Source: Siphonodentalium dalli
Lineage: Eukaryota > Mollusca > Scaphopoda > Gadilida > Siphonodentaliidae
Assembly (NCBI GenBank): GCA_032622095.1
Contig: CP136065.1
Span: 19,268,134-19,332,133, forward strand
Direction of reading: 5' to 3'
Length of the DNA stretch: 64,000 nucleotides
The notes under the pieces were generated by a model. That model was not told where the DNA came from, ran no database searches, and was given only the letters and a program-made list of their open reading frames with translations. The number at the start of each line of letters is the position of its first letter. Within the stretch, counting starts at the first letter, position 1. Shown piece after piece: positions 34,691-46,316 of the stretch. The position numbers were made by a program, and so were the translations under genes.

Positions 34691-35512
34691 TACCGTAAAC
34701 AAGTCCTACAACGACTGGTGTTGTGGAGACCAGGCTGTGCTTGACGTGTTGCCTGGTATATTAATTGAACTGTGACAACCAGCTGGTACGTATCTGGTAT
34801 GGTACGTTACATCGTTCTTCAGATTTCTTCAAATCATAGTAAGTTGTAATACAGTAATCTCGTAGTTGTGTTGTTCTATTTCATATTTACTTTTTCATTC
34901 ATTTGAATTTCATTTTGTTGATTATTGAAATGTTCAATCTGGTATTGTTCATGCCTGTCGCGCTAGAGGGAGCTACTGTTAGGCCGCTATATGCAATTCA
35001 ATTCAAACGCGGGACGTAACAGGTAAACTCATGTGTCCAAATAAAAATAAAATAACATAACATAAATGAGAAAGAACAAAGACAATTATCTGATATAGTT
35101 ATATGATATACTAATAACAATCATAGTCACATGTATTGTTCTTAATTCGGTTAACAATTTAGTGCATTCGTTTCTCACTTTTACTGGTGTAGAAATGAGA
35201 CAATGAGAGTTATTGTGGCTCTTATTTCGTTAAGGTATAAATTTAATAAGACAACACCAAGAAGTAGTGGTGGTGGTGATAGTGATAGAAGGAAAGTTTA
35301 TTCACATCAGGTGAATGTTGTTATTCCTGGTCAACAGTGGATCAAAAACCCCATAGCTTCAGCCATGTAACAATCTTTCCCAAAGTCGGACAACTGATAA
35401 TTAGAACGGTGGCCCGCGGCGGTAGTTTGGCTGGTTGTCAAACCGTTGTTTATCATTTGCAAATGCAACCGTTATTTTTGGACGGTGAGCATTAACCCAT
35501 TTTTTTACTGGC
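34691..35512. other. Intronic DNA with no recognised feature
   Basis: Includes a short GGTGGTGGTGATAGTGATAG stretch (35268-35287) only. Confidence 0.35.
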
Positions 35513-36290
35513 AACATATCCTCGCGCAAATACGCACATAATCGACCTAGAATTTGAAATAGGTTAATAATGTGATTATTTTATTCTGAAATAAGCAGAT
35601 AATGGAGTCATATCCGTTATTCCTTTTTATGGCGCGGGCCAGAGTGAAAACAGATTTCAAAGAGCGTACACCTGATAAGTCGTGAGTTGACATATTAATT
35701 TCATTGTCCGCACATAACGAACCTAAAATGGAGTTGTATTGTTATGAGTGATGATATTGTGACTAAAACGCTTTCAATTTTCTCATAATCCACTCAAAAA
35801 GAGGTGATTCTAAGCAGATTATTGATCAAAAACAAGTTATGTTATTTGTTTACCCTGTGCCAATGCATTCTCTTATATATGCGAGTCGACCATAGGTCGC
35901 CTCGCATATATAAGAGAATGCATTGGCCTAACAATTTTTTACAATTTTAATAATGTTTTCTTGTATTCTTTAACAATTTACTTTTACCCATACAGAGCCC
36001 CAGACAAACATGAGCAGACGACACTCTTCTATATGCTTCTATATATGTGTGGGGCTCCATGCAGGGTAATGGATGTTTTTTTTATTTTATGTCCTAAAAA
36101 ATGTAAGAAACATTTATTAAAAAAAATAATAAAAAAATGTTAGGCCAATGCATTCTCTTATATGTGTGAGGCGACCTATGGTCGACTCGCATATATAAGA
36201 GAATGCATTGGCACAGGGTAAAAAAAAAATCCCGACTAACGACTGGATTTTATATGGCGGGTCACTTATAAGCAGATAATGTGTGGGAGA
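35513..36290 (+). repeat. Family Q repeat, copy 6, split by a hairpin MITE
   Basis: Starts ATATCCTCGCGCAAATACGC, runs through the GCAGATAATGGAGTCATAT, TTTTATGGCGCGGGCC and GATTCTAAGCAGATTATTG blocks, then breaks at about 35845. It resumes after the MITE at 36268 with TAAGCAGATAATGTGTGGG and AACAGGCTGTT. The matching uninterrupted order is seen at 16270-16320. Confidence 0.75.
35845..36266. mobile_element. Hairpin MITE, type B, copy 3, nested in family Q
   Basis: Two complete palindromes (35860-35927 and 36143-36212) around a type-B spacer with AGCCCCAGACAAACATG...GTGGGGCT. The right end carries the type-B terminal repeat (CGACTGGATTTTATATGGCGGGTCAC). The left TGTGACCC end is missing. Confidence 0.8.
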
Positions 36291-36321
36291 ACAGGCTGTT
36301 ACTGGAGCTTATATATAAATT

Positions 36322-36441
36322 GTGCGAAAACCCTGCGCCAATGTATTCTCTTATATATGCGAGACTCGAATATATAAGACAATGCACTTGCACGGGATCT
36401 TTAATGCTGCACCAGCGCAGCTCCCATCCTTAAAGGGTTAA
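36322..36441. mobile_element. Hairpin MITE, type D, copy 2 (5' truncated)
   Basis: A short single hairpin (CCAATGTATTCTCTTATATATGCGAG with a shrunken centre) is followed by a right end (GCACCAGCGCAGCTCCCATC ... AAAGGG, then TTAA at 36438-36441). That right end matches the right end of the copy at 3412-3682. The left TTAA end is absent. Confidence 0.7.
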
Positions 36442-36690
36442 TAGTCCCGATGGAATTTAAAATACTCCAAAATCATGAACGCGTTCCTTTTATCTGATGG
36501 CCGAGCAACACCTTCCATTGATATTCCATCATCGCTTCCACGGAACTCAAGGCGGAATCTTCGTTGATCAACCAGACCTAATAGTGTCAAGAACAACGCC
36601 GTGTGTGACACATTCCCCCTCCCGACGCTCGGTACAAACAGTGAAAAGACCGTAACCCTTGTTAAAGTCAGCCTGTTCTCCCCAAAAACT
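36442..36690. other. Intronic DNA with no recognised feature
   Basis: Nothing recognised. Confidence 0.3.
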
Positions 36691-36895
36691 CACATTATCT
36701 GCTTGTAATAGAACGTATTTTATGTAGATAATCTGCTTAGAATTGCCTCACTTTGAGCCGGTAATGCGCTGATAATGAAAGTTTTAATCACATTATCGAC
36801 TCACAATGAGGCTATTCTAAGCAGATTATGTGCGGACAATAACACAAATAAGCCAACTCACGACTTTCCAGGTGTACGGTCTTTAACATGTGGAA
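36691..36895 (-). repeat. Family Q repeat, copy 7 (partial)
   Basis: CACATTATCTGCTTGTAATAG, given by parts CACATTATCTGCTTGTAA and TAATCTGCTTAGAATTG, then GACTCACAATGAGGC and TTCTAAGCAGATTATGTGCG, ending near CTTTAACATGTGG. The GCGCGAGG end is missing. Confidence 0.7.
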
Positions 36896-37638
36896 ATTCA
36901 CAAATTTCAAAGCGCACCAAGGGCTGTAACTCTTGTAATAACGAATGGTTAAAAACTGCGGTACGCGGCCCCCCCCCCCCGACTGACATATCATAAGAAC
37001 CAAAAGTTTAGCTGCAATGTTAGTCTGATAAGGTTATGCTGTTCAGAATGTTCCATTATTCAGGGTTTCGTTGAACTTAATACATTGTATCTAAATACTG
37101 ATTATCTTGCATAATCATGCAGGTGACTTGCGGTCGGGCCACAAACTACCAGACATGTCAGTAAGCCGTATTGCAAATAAAATCCACGTTAACCACGAAA
37201 AGTAACTCTGCAAACCTATATTAATATGATGGGTCAAACTAAACTCGCTCAGTTGACAATACTGGACATGCGAGTGCAATGTGCCAACAACATTAGCCCT
37301 TTCTCGTTCTCTTTAACGTGTTTATCATAACGTGTGATTGGCAGTCATGGAATGCAATTGGCGTCTGCAAACTTATATATGTCTTATTTGGGGATCACGT
37401 TTGGAATCAGCATGTCGAATTATGTCGTAGCTACTACGTATACAGACAAACATTAGCGGAATATTAGTGTACTGCACGACATTCTGACAATGTTTCATTC
37501 GATTTGACGCCAAAGATGTCAAAATTGCATAAGCCAATGTTGCGCTCTCTGGGCTAATATATGATGAAAATCGATTGCAATTAATGTTCTTCATAACAGA
37601 AAGACGCCCCAAACCCAGCATCGTGAAAATAAGTACTA
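36896..37638. other. Intronic DNA with no recognised feature
   Basis: A C-run of 12 at about 36969-36980. Nothing else. Confidence 0.35.
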
Positions 37639-38080
37639 AAGCCACATGGCGGTTTGCGCCCCAAAATACACATAATAGTATTCACTTTTGAATTATTCCC
37701 AGTATCGAAATAGGTTGATAAATGCCCGAACTACCTTTCTACGAGCTTTATGTAACCCAAAAGACGCATTTAAGTAATGAAAAATACAACTGCGAATACG
37801 GTGTTTTGGGTCCCAAACACAAAAAGGCCATTTGCACATGGAACAAAAAGAGCGTTCCGTGGTAGTCTGTTCCTGATAATGGTAGCAATAAAGAGCGTTT
37901 GTCTGACTTCTGGCGAAAAGTTGAAAACGGCTGAAAAATGGCTGTGACTGGAAATTGTTTATCAGAGCATATGAATCCGATATACCAATAGTTCGTTTAT
38001 TTATCGACCTATCGTATCCGTGGCTCCAAATTACGTAGAAAAATGTGGAGGATCGTATAAGCCATGTCCGTTCAAACAAC
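37639..38080 (+). repeat. Family P repeat, copy 2
   Basis: An uninterrupted copy with the same markers as copy 1. On the minus strand it holds a 139-codon open frame (38112-37693), part of which reads FFSRFQLFARSQTNALY; the copy at 53811-54261 reads nearly the same on its sense strand. Whether this frame was ever protein-coding is unclear. Confidence 0.75.
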
Positions 38081-39125
38081 ATAAATAAGAGTACAGTTAG
38101 CGAAAGCACCAAGGCTCCTGATCAAAGGCGATAATTTACCTTGTGAGCGACCGCAGAAACGTAAAAAACGTAGTGAAACTTTCCCCATCGTAAATCCATT
38201 AACTAACGATCAAAACCTAATTCGAATGTGCGCGTGGTGTCAAATCCGATCGGACATATTTAAGAATGCGACTCTTGTCCCTACACCAGTTGCCCGGAAG
38301 AACTGCTTCACAAAATCTGCACTTCACCATTTATAGTTATTTATTGCTGATGTGAAATTTTGGGCATAATAAATAGTCCGAAATATAGCTGTTTGGCCAA
38401 ATTTGTAATTCAAAATGACTACTTTGTAAAGGTATATTATATTTAGTATAATCTATATTGGAAATATTGTATGATGTGTTATTGCTAGTGACTCATGTGA
38501 GACACCACCCTTAAATTGCACTTCACATATATATGAATCCCAATTCCGTCATTAACTCGAAACATATGCCACCGACTTTCGTCACGGTGACACTTGTGTC
38601 CATATTGAATTCAAACATTGTTAGAGTTAAATAAGATGTTACCAATGAGCCGGAATAAGGCAGCGTGACTGTGGGCTAAATTTTGTATTACAATGTTATT
38701 AAATTTTCCCGAGGTATTATTGAAGTTGCTGCAACCAAATTTAATATTCCGATCTTATTCAAACAACGACTTGACAGCGTGAATAATGTGTTTGTATCTT
38801 GAGGGGAATTGATTTGTAAGGCATGGCCGCAATCAACAGGCAATTCAATGAACTACCATCAGTGTTCTGGCATAACGCAATTATGTGTGTGATGTCAGCT
38901 GAGTTAAAAGAATCTACGCATCGCATACTCATAGCGTAGCTATCCACATATTCAACAGTTGTGACGTGTTAACGCTATAATCTGCACCGCAATGAATGTT
39001 ATTTATGAGTCTTGGTCATGTGTAACGTTATTTCTTCGCCAATCGCTGATAGTATAAAGCTAGTGGTGATGTGACATATGATGTTGTTAAAGCGGAAGAT
39101 ATCTTAATGTAGATTGGACTGACAA
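38081..39125. other. Intronic DNA with no recognised feature
   Basis: No repeat or coding signal found. Confidence 0.35.
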
Positions 39126-39495
39126 GAAGCCACAGGGCGGTTTGCGCTCCAAAATACACCTTATAATATTCGCTTTTGAATTTGTCCTGGTATTGAAATA
39201 GGTCCATAGATTATTGACCTACCTTTCCAAGACGATTATATGTTTCAGAAAGACGTATTGATGTAATAAAAAATACAACTTTGAACATGATGCTTGGGTC
39301 CCAAAAGTGCGTTTGTTTCACTTCTGTACGAACAAATTGAAAACAGCTGGAAAGTGGCTGTGACCATGACATGTATTTTTCAGAGCATATGAAGCCGGTG
39401 TATCAATAGTTTTTTGTATTATTAAACCTAATTTATACCTCCTTCCAAATTACGTAGACAAAATTTGGAAGCTCGATTGATCCATGTCCGTTTAA
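39126..39495 (+). repeat. Family P repeat, copy 3
   Basis: GCCACAGGGCGGTTTGCGC at the start, with a deletion of the AAGAGCGTTCCGT segment in the middle, and TTGGAAGCTCGATTGATCC at the end. Confidence 0.72.
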
Positions 39496-39861
39496 TGCCT
39501 ACACGATTCCCAATTATTATTGAGATAATCCGAACAGCAATAAATTCCATGGATTGCTTTCTCTTGACAACATGAGCGTTCTAAAAAGACCAAGCATATT
39601 ATTACATTATCATTGGAAAAGATTCCTTAAGATTACATTAGATATAGATGAAAAGGTATATTTATATCTAGCTATAATGCGACATATCCCTGTATTGAAA
39701 AAATTATGCAATGTACTATATTAATGGATTATACCTGTTGTGTCTTAGTTATTATGTAATGGTGAACTTGTTATGGACATGATATATGATAATTGTTCAT
39801 ATATAAATTCTTGTATAAATTTATTGTAAATATGTTTGGCTATGATCCAGCTTAAAGATAT

Positions 39862-40313
39862 GGGCGGCGTTGGCGGTGGGTATGCTGTTAAAATATTCAC
39901 CTCATTACCAAATTATGAAAATTTCCTCAAGAATATACGCATAGTATGATAGAGTGATAGTACCAATATGATATGATCCACAGAACACACTTTGTGTGAG
40001 TCGAGCGTTTGTTTATAACCGCACGTATAAAGTGAGCGAGTAAGTAATACACTCAATACCGTGTCAAAGTTCATAGTGGAGTCTCCCCGGTGTTTAGTGT
40101 TTTGCTTATCGCATACTCTTTATGTATTGTTAGTTTACATAACATGACGTTTGTTTACATAACACAGAGTACTAACTTGACAATAATATAATATGCAATT
40201 TACGCGATACATATGATTGGTATACGAACACAATGTGTCTATAATGTTCTCTTTCTGTTTATGACGGTTTTAACGGATGTGACTATTTTAACAGCAATAC
40301 CCACATCCAACGC
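39862..40313. repeat. Inverted-repeat-bounded element, about 450 bp
   Basis: The left end GTTGGCGGTGGGTATGCTGT and the right end CAGCAATACCCACATCCAAC are imperfect inverted copies about 38 bp long. A solitary copy of the right end lies at 14540-14612. The body is non-coding. No clear target duplication is seen. Confidence 0.5.
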
Positions 40314-41179
40314 TTATCGTACCTGCAATACGATGCGTGTGTGATGATGTCATACTTACGCGGTAACGCGAAGGGTAGCTGAAGGTGGGAACATTCCAGA
40401 CAATGGAACGCGTAGCTGTTAAATTGTCGGGGTTTCACTCAGACTAATCTAACCGGTGACAGTGTTGATGGATTTTGATTTGGTCGCAACCATCACCAAT
40501 GTTTTAAATAAGCAGCAGTTCTATATATGATCATATATCGCCTGTGTACCACGATACTCTATATCAATTAGATTGCGTTTCCAATATTTACGAACCAATC
40601 CCAATGATTGTCTTTGGTTCCAGTCATATTTCGCGATGTATCTGGAGTAACTGAAATCATGTCAGAATTAAATCTGAACGAATTTGGATACGTATTGGCT
40701 GCGTTGACATACCACGTGCCCCTACAATCTTTACTAATAGTTTAAACCAGGCATGTGGTTTAAATCTCGTTCGAATTTCGTCCGTATATCCCGCACTCTA
40801 TTCCAATTAACTTGATTTGCGTCCGCGAACACTTATGGACTAATCTCACTGATTGTATATAGCTCATCTGTCAAAGCCTATCAGTCATCGTGCTCTAATT
40901 CATCATGGACACCACAACGCATGCGCATTACTCCCACACGCGATATTGACAATACTCCCCTCTTTATGGAACTCCATATATAGAAGCCAGAAAAGACACC
41001 TCGACACGTCATCATTAGTATTGGCATCAACAACAGAGAGGACTGGAAGACAGACAACAACAAAGGCAAAACAGCAGGCACCACAGCTAAAAGCAGGGTA
41101 ACTAACATGGTTTGTAATTTCCGAAAAGTTTTTCCTAATGCGACACTTCATTTTTAGGAAATAAATATCTCAACTAGTT
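40314..41179. other. Intronic DNA with no recognised feature
   Basis: Nothing recognised; frames at 40853-41151 on both strands lack domain features. Confidence 0.35.
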
Positions 41180-41297
41180 TAGATTCCAGGGACCAGGAAG
41201 TTCTGCGTGTCATTAACAGCCATGCTCGCCAGACACAGAACCTCAAGGTCATACAGGCAATGCCCCCCGCGACTTTCACGTGGAGAATGACAACATC

Positions 41298-42612
41298 CAC
41301 TGGACATCACAGACGGCGGCGAAAATCTTGTACCCGACCTTTCCCTGAGCGCTGGTGAGAAATCATTACTTATGGTATGGTCTAACCTTTGTTCCTACCC
41401 CACCCGATCTCAAAGAAACACCACATGTTGTTGAGACGGAGGGTGGAACATTGGTTTTACCAGACTCTATGTATGCCATGGAAATGAACGGAGGTCCAGC
41501 AAGCATGCAATTTAGGGAAGTAACAGCTATGGCTGATTTCTTTCGCAATTCGACAGGTTTAAAAGATCAAAACCGACAGTACAAATTTACCAAAATTTCA
41601 CAACGAGGATAACCTCACTAAAGTTGAAAGAACTGAACTAAAAACCCTTCGCAGCAATAAAAACATTGTAATAAAACCTTGTGACAAAGGCAGCTCGCTC
41701 GTCATCATGTCTAAAGAAAATTACATTCTAGAAGCGACGCGCCAATTAAGCAACACTAAATATTACAAACCATTGGATGAGCCAATTTGGAAATACAATG
41801 TTTTAAAATTCAATCTCATTCTCAAAAGCTTGCTGGACCAGGACGTTTTAAAGAAAAAACATGTTCAGTATCTAATTGCAAAACCTGAATCCAATAATAG
41901 GACATTTTATTTGCTACCTAAAATACATAAACCTTTGAGCTGTTGGAGTAATCCATACACACCACCCGGACGCCCCATCATAAGTGACGTAGCTTCGGAA
42001 TCGTACCACATTTCGGAGTTTATTGATTTCTATTTGAAACCAATTGCTACCCGCCATCCGAGCTATCTAAAAGACACGGAGGACTTCCTCATTAAATTGT
42101 CAAAAATTGAAGTCCCATCTTCTGCTTACCTAATTAGTCTCGACGTGGAATCTATGTATACAAATATTGGAATCGATGCCGGATTAAAGTCAATTAAGAA
42201 TGCATTTGATTTCCACCATGATCCTCATAGACCTGGAGATGAAATACTTCAATTATTAGAACTTTCTCTTAAAGGGAATGACTTTGAATTTAATGGACGA
42301 TATTATTTACAGGTCTCCGGCTGCAGTATGGGCAAGAAGTTTAGTCCTATTTTTGCCTCAATTTTTGTTGCAGAGTGGGAGAAAGGCGCCCTAGCCAAAT
42401 CTGATAAACAACCATTAGCCTATTATAGATTCTTGGATGACATATTTATCATTTGGACTCATGGTCTGGGCGTGTTTATGGTGTTCTTGGACATCTTGAA
42501 CAGTCACGATGAATCAATCAAACTCAAAGAATCAATATCGCAAACCAGCATTGATTTCCTTGATTTAACAATATTTAAGGGCCCACAATTTACATCATGC
42601 AACATTTTAGAT
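41298..42612 (+). pseudogene. Penelope-type reverse transcriptase
   Basis: An N-terminal segment in one frame (PDLSLSAGEKSLL) continues after a frameshift as YGLTFVPTPPDLKE, the conserved PLE leader. After another frameshift at about 41595 the frame stays open to 42741. Motifs in order: NKNIVIKPCDKGSSLVIM (the RT-leading block), FYLLPKIHKP, GRPIISDVASES, YLISLDVESMYTNI (motif A, with Asp), SGCSMGKKFSPIFASIF (motif B) and YYRFLDDIFIIW (motif C with the catalytic DD). SIDFLDLTIF (motif E) comes last. Homology ends abruptly after CNILD at about 42612 where foreign DNA begins. Core catalytic residues are intact. Confidence 0.92.
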
Positions 42613-44425
42613 ATAGTCCATGAGCCAGGCTCCCCAAAATGGAAAATGGTACCAATTTGGTGGGCAAATTCTACCAAAAGTTTTCTCAAAGCTCATAACC
42701 TGAAGTTTATGTCAGTGCTGGGGCACACTGAGGCAGTGTAGCTTTGTGTGGAAATGTGTGTTTCCATGGCAACGGAGGTTTTTTTTGGCAGGTATAAAAA
42801 ATATGCATATAATGGTCTATACCAAGAACGTTTAATGCAGTAACTCTATCTTGGCATTGATATGGGGTGCTACCCTTGGTGGGCTTTCATTTGACACTGG
42901 TGATCTAAAATCTAGAGGTCAAGGTCATATACAAAGGTCAAGGTCATTGACCAAATATTAGCTTTTTCCATATTGGGTCATACATTTTCTACCCACTGAG
43001 TGTATTTATCAGTTTTGAATACGTTGTCTTTACTCGAAATTAATCTAGAGGATATCGGCTACACGGAGAACTGTATTATTGTTGCAACCAACAATCTAGT
43101 CATGAGATATAGGCCTCTAAACTTTGTGGCCATTTTCCAAAATGGGTCAAAATCAGTTATTTCACAAGATATCTTGCTTTTGTGTATATTATAGTTCTTT
43201 ATTTATCTGGGGTCCTTTAAGGTTTGAATTGTGAATTTATTTACTAAAGCACGAAACTTATACAAATATATGTTGCTTAGTTAAAGGGAAAACGTTTTGG
43301 AGGGCTTGCCCAGGTGGGGTGGGGTCCAATGTCGTTATAAACTCAGGTTTCCTTGGCAACGGCACCATATATTTGAAGAAACATTTTAAAAGGCCGCTAT
43401 TGAGAATCAACGACCTTGTGTTTGAAGAAATTATGTTAACTCATAGTTAACTCATTAATGGTCCATAAACGGACTGGGCCACTAACACATATAGGGTCAA
43501 GGTCAATTGCCAAGGTCAAGGTCATTGAGAAAAATCTGATATTTTGGTAATTTTTTGTTTGTTAATTGTCTCATATTCCGCTACCCTAGTGCGTTAGTCA
43601 TGAAAACAATCGCCAGCATAATGCACAACAATAGGGCGCAATCACCATGTTCAATTTGAAATATGGCACATTTTAATCACATTTTAATCTGCATGTTAAA
43701 TACTACCTTGTTGTAATTGTGACAGTACATAAGCCATGATGTATTACCATCAAGACCAAAATAACTGCAATTTTGTGACTTTAGTAACTAAATCATGAAA
43801 CTTCACATATGTGTTGCGTAGTTATAATGGACTTTTTTGGGGGTGGTGCCAAGTGAGAGGTCATGTGTTTGTCTGATAAACTGTCGAGATAAAATCTGGT
43901 TTCCATGGCAAGGGCATCAAATATTATTTTTGAAAAGCCAACTGTTGTTGATGTGAAGTCATATTGCCATTAAGGTCCCATCAATGGACTGGGCCATATG
44001 CCATATAGGCTCAAGGTCAATTGCTACGGTCAATGTCATTGCAAAAGGGTAATATTTTGTCTATTTTTATAATTGTTCTCATATTCCACTACCTCTAGTA
44101 GGTTAGTCATTAAAGCAATCCCCACCATAATGCATGGCGTCATGTTCCAGCAAACAAATAACATTTTGTTAATATTCCTGAAGCAGTACTGCTCTCTATT
44201 GAAGTCATTCGAGTATTTTACTAGTTCGGATCATGTATTTTTGTATGGCAGTTATTCATTTCCAATCAATTTTTACCTCAACTTGACAAAGTCAAGTTTG
44301 AACGATAATATTGCCATGTGTTGGTCTTCCCTCTGTGTGTCAGTGTTTTCATCAGCAAATTCCTTTAGCAAACCCAACAACATTGGCCACACCCATTACC
44401 ATATGGCCACTCAAGTTATATAATA
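42612..44425. mobile_element. 1.8-kb non-coding insertion in the Penelope-like element
   Basis: It separates CNILD (before) from TRLFTKPTDSHQLLH (after), which are adjacent in Penelope-type proteins. The ends (TATAGTCCATGAG and, inverted, TATATAACTTGAG) are weakly similar inverted repeats next to TA. The body consists of about three degenerate tandem units of about 540 bp carrying TTTCCATGGCAACGG, GACTGGGCCA, TCAAGGTCA clusters and ATTCC(G/A)CTACC. No transposase is seen. A plus frame at 44073-44423 lies within and is not a gene. Confidence 0.75.
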
Positions 44426-45160
44426 CAAGACTTTTTACGAAACCAACGGACTCTCACCAGCTTCTTCATCGTAAATCTTTCCATTCGCCAATACTTTTCA
44501 ATGGATTGATTAAATCTCAAACCATTCGATACCACCGGAACTGCACGAACAGAAGCGACCTACATCAAGCTTGTTCAGTGCTGTTCCAGGCGTTACGACC
44601 GCGCGGCTACTCTAGTAGATTACTGCGCCAAGTAAAGTCCGAAACTCTCAGAGAATTGGAATCGTTACGCCATGACCCAACATCGACTGAGCCAACAAGG
44701 ATACGGCACAATCGGCCGGTGTTGGGTAATGGTTCAGCCTCATTTTGTCACAAAAAACGATGTTACATCAATACAATGGGATATCTCAATACTAGTAACA
44801 CTTTCACCAGCGAACAAACACGCATATCGTATCAAATGCATAGCGAACTTAATTGTGATTCTAAAAATGTAATTTACTTAATCACATGCAAAAGATGCCG
44901 TATAGAATATGTTGGACAAACAAAAACCTCTCTCAAAGTTAGAATGTCTAATCATCTTTCCAGTGTTCGCAAAAAACTCGACATGCAAATTTCCGATCAT
45001 TTCAACTCATCTAATCATGACATTAAATCCCATTTCAGCTTTCAGCCAATAGAACAGACACCAATTCTAGCCGACGAAGACCAAACCGATTCAATACGCC
45101 TAGAACGCGAAAATCATTGGATGGGCGTACTTAAAACAAGATCTTCCGTTCGGACTTAAC
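44425..45160 (+). pseudogene. Penelope linker and GIY-YIG endonuclease
   Basis: The frame resumes with RLFTKPTDSHQLLHRKSFHS and LRPRGYSSRLLRQVKS, the region after RT in PLEs. A short Cys motif (FCHKKRC) and then TFTSEQTR and NVIYLITCKRCRIEYVGQT follow. The latter carries the GIY-YIG-like pair (IYL...EYVG), and VRMSNHLSSVRK carries the conserved Arg and basic helix. DHFN and NHDIKSHF precede a Glu/Arg segment. This nuclease nicks target DNA to prime reverse transcription. The frame is lost at about 45135, where the next block continues in another frame. Confidence 0.88.
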
Positions 45161-45367
45161 ATTGACTACAAAGGTGTTTCTCGAAATTTCTTGTGCTTTC
45201 CTCTGATCTACAATCGTAGAACTGTTGAAATCGCAAACATTTTCAGAAAAAACTTTGCATTATTAAACACTAAATTGACCGAGCCTCTCGACAAACGGGT
45301 GATTATTGCCTACAAGAAAAATCCCAGTTTGAGAGATATGCTCGTTCGATCTAGACTCAGACCTTGA
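45135..45367 (+). pseudogene. Penelope C-terminal block downstream of GIY-YIG
   Basis: In a frame shifted relative to the nuclease, LPFGLNIDYKG is followed by IANIFRKNFALL, RVIIAYKKNPSLRDML and VRSRLRP, ending with TGA at 45365-45367. In the PLE proteins I know, the IAYxxxxSLRDxLVRSRL block lies between RT and the Cys linker, ahead of GIY-YIG. Here it follows the nuclease. This may be real domain permutation or a rearrangement of this copy. Confidence 0.75.
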
Positions 45368-45543
45368 TTAACACGCAGTTCAATTAGCTTTTTAGCAATT
45401 TCAACATCATTATCCTTTGTTTGTGCTCAACACAATATTTTATGTCAATTTCCGACACAATCTAACAAAATTTAGCTAGTTCCATAGAAATAATTACATA
45501 AGAAATCGGATAACCGACCTGTGCCAGTGATGTCCACACTTTC

Positions 45544-45581
<38 letters not shown>

Positions 45582-46316
45582 ATATATATTTTGAAGACCT
45601 CTGTTTGTTTGTCTGTCTGTCTGTCTGTCATTTATACAAATCTACGATTCTCAACCGATCGGGACGAAACTTGGTACGTCTGTGTAGCTTCACCAGGCGG
45701 TCGTCGTAGTCGCATTGGCGAGCCCGTGCGACGCCCGCTTCGCGCATGCGCAGACGAGATCTCGGAAACGGGTGGAGCTATCGACTTGAAATTTGCTATG
45801 TGAATGTATCTTGCCCCAGATACGAATTTTATCGGGTCGCCGAGCCCATGCGACGCCAGCTTCGCGCATGCGCAGACCAGATCTCGGAAACGGGTAGAGC
45901 TATCGACTGGAAATTTGGTTTTTGAATAGCCCGGACAACGTCGTGCTGGGTAGAGCTATCGACTTGAAATTTGGTTTTTGAATAGCCCGGACAACGGTAT
46001 ATATGTTATCCATTTCTACGCTATTAACGGTTCTATTTATGACATAGACACATGCTATCTGGACAGTAACTCAGTTGTTTTTAGAGCATATTATATTTAA
46101 TTTTAGATTTAAAGATGCATTCTGTAATATATATATATTTATAGAGAGATAGAGTAAAGATGCCTAAGCAACCAAGACATGACTTCCGAAAACGGATAGT
46201 ATTAATACATATTCAGCAAACAGTCTATGCAAAAACCGAGGAATCCCTGATTGTTTAAACAATACATAATATTTTTCTAACAAATGTTTCATCAAACTAA
46301 TTAATTGATTAATTGA
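45293..46316 (+). repeat. Penelope tail, tandem copy 1 (contains a 0.6-kb insertion)
   Basis: From AAACGGGTGATTATTGCC through the ORF end and 3' UTR to TCATCAAACTAATTAATTG. It is nearly identical to 46317-47155, apart from a 0.58-kb insertion in an AT run at about 45550-46130. It includes an intact TTAA (46202-46205) that is the empty counterpart of the MITE site in copy 2. Confidence 0.88.
45550..46130 (-). mobile_element. Insertion with CTGT-rich end and internal tandem units
   Basis: Absent from the otherwise matching tail copy 2. The left end has an (AT)n run, then GTCTGTCTGTCTGTC. The body holds two units of about 135 bp (GCGACGCC(C/A)GCTTCGCG, CAGA(C/G)(G/C)AGATCTCGG) and two further units with ATCGACTTGAAATTTGG and AATAGCCCGGACAACG. 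GACAGACA microsatellite ends recur at 25406 and 54830. It sits in AT repeats, so its exact borders are unclear. Confidence 0.65.

Noticed and set aside
44073-44423. 116-codon frame ahead of the GIY-YIG region as part of the Penelope protein
   Set aside because: It lies in the foreign 1.8-kb insertion; Penelope homology resumes only at about 44425.
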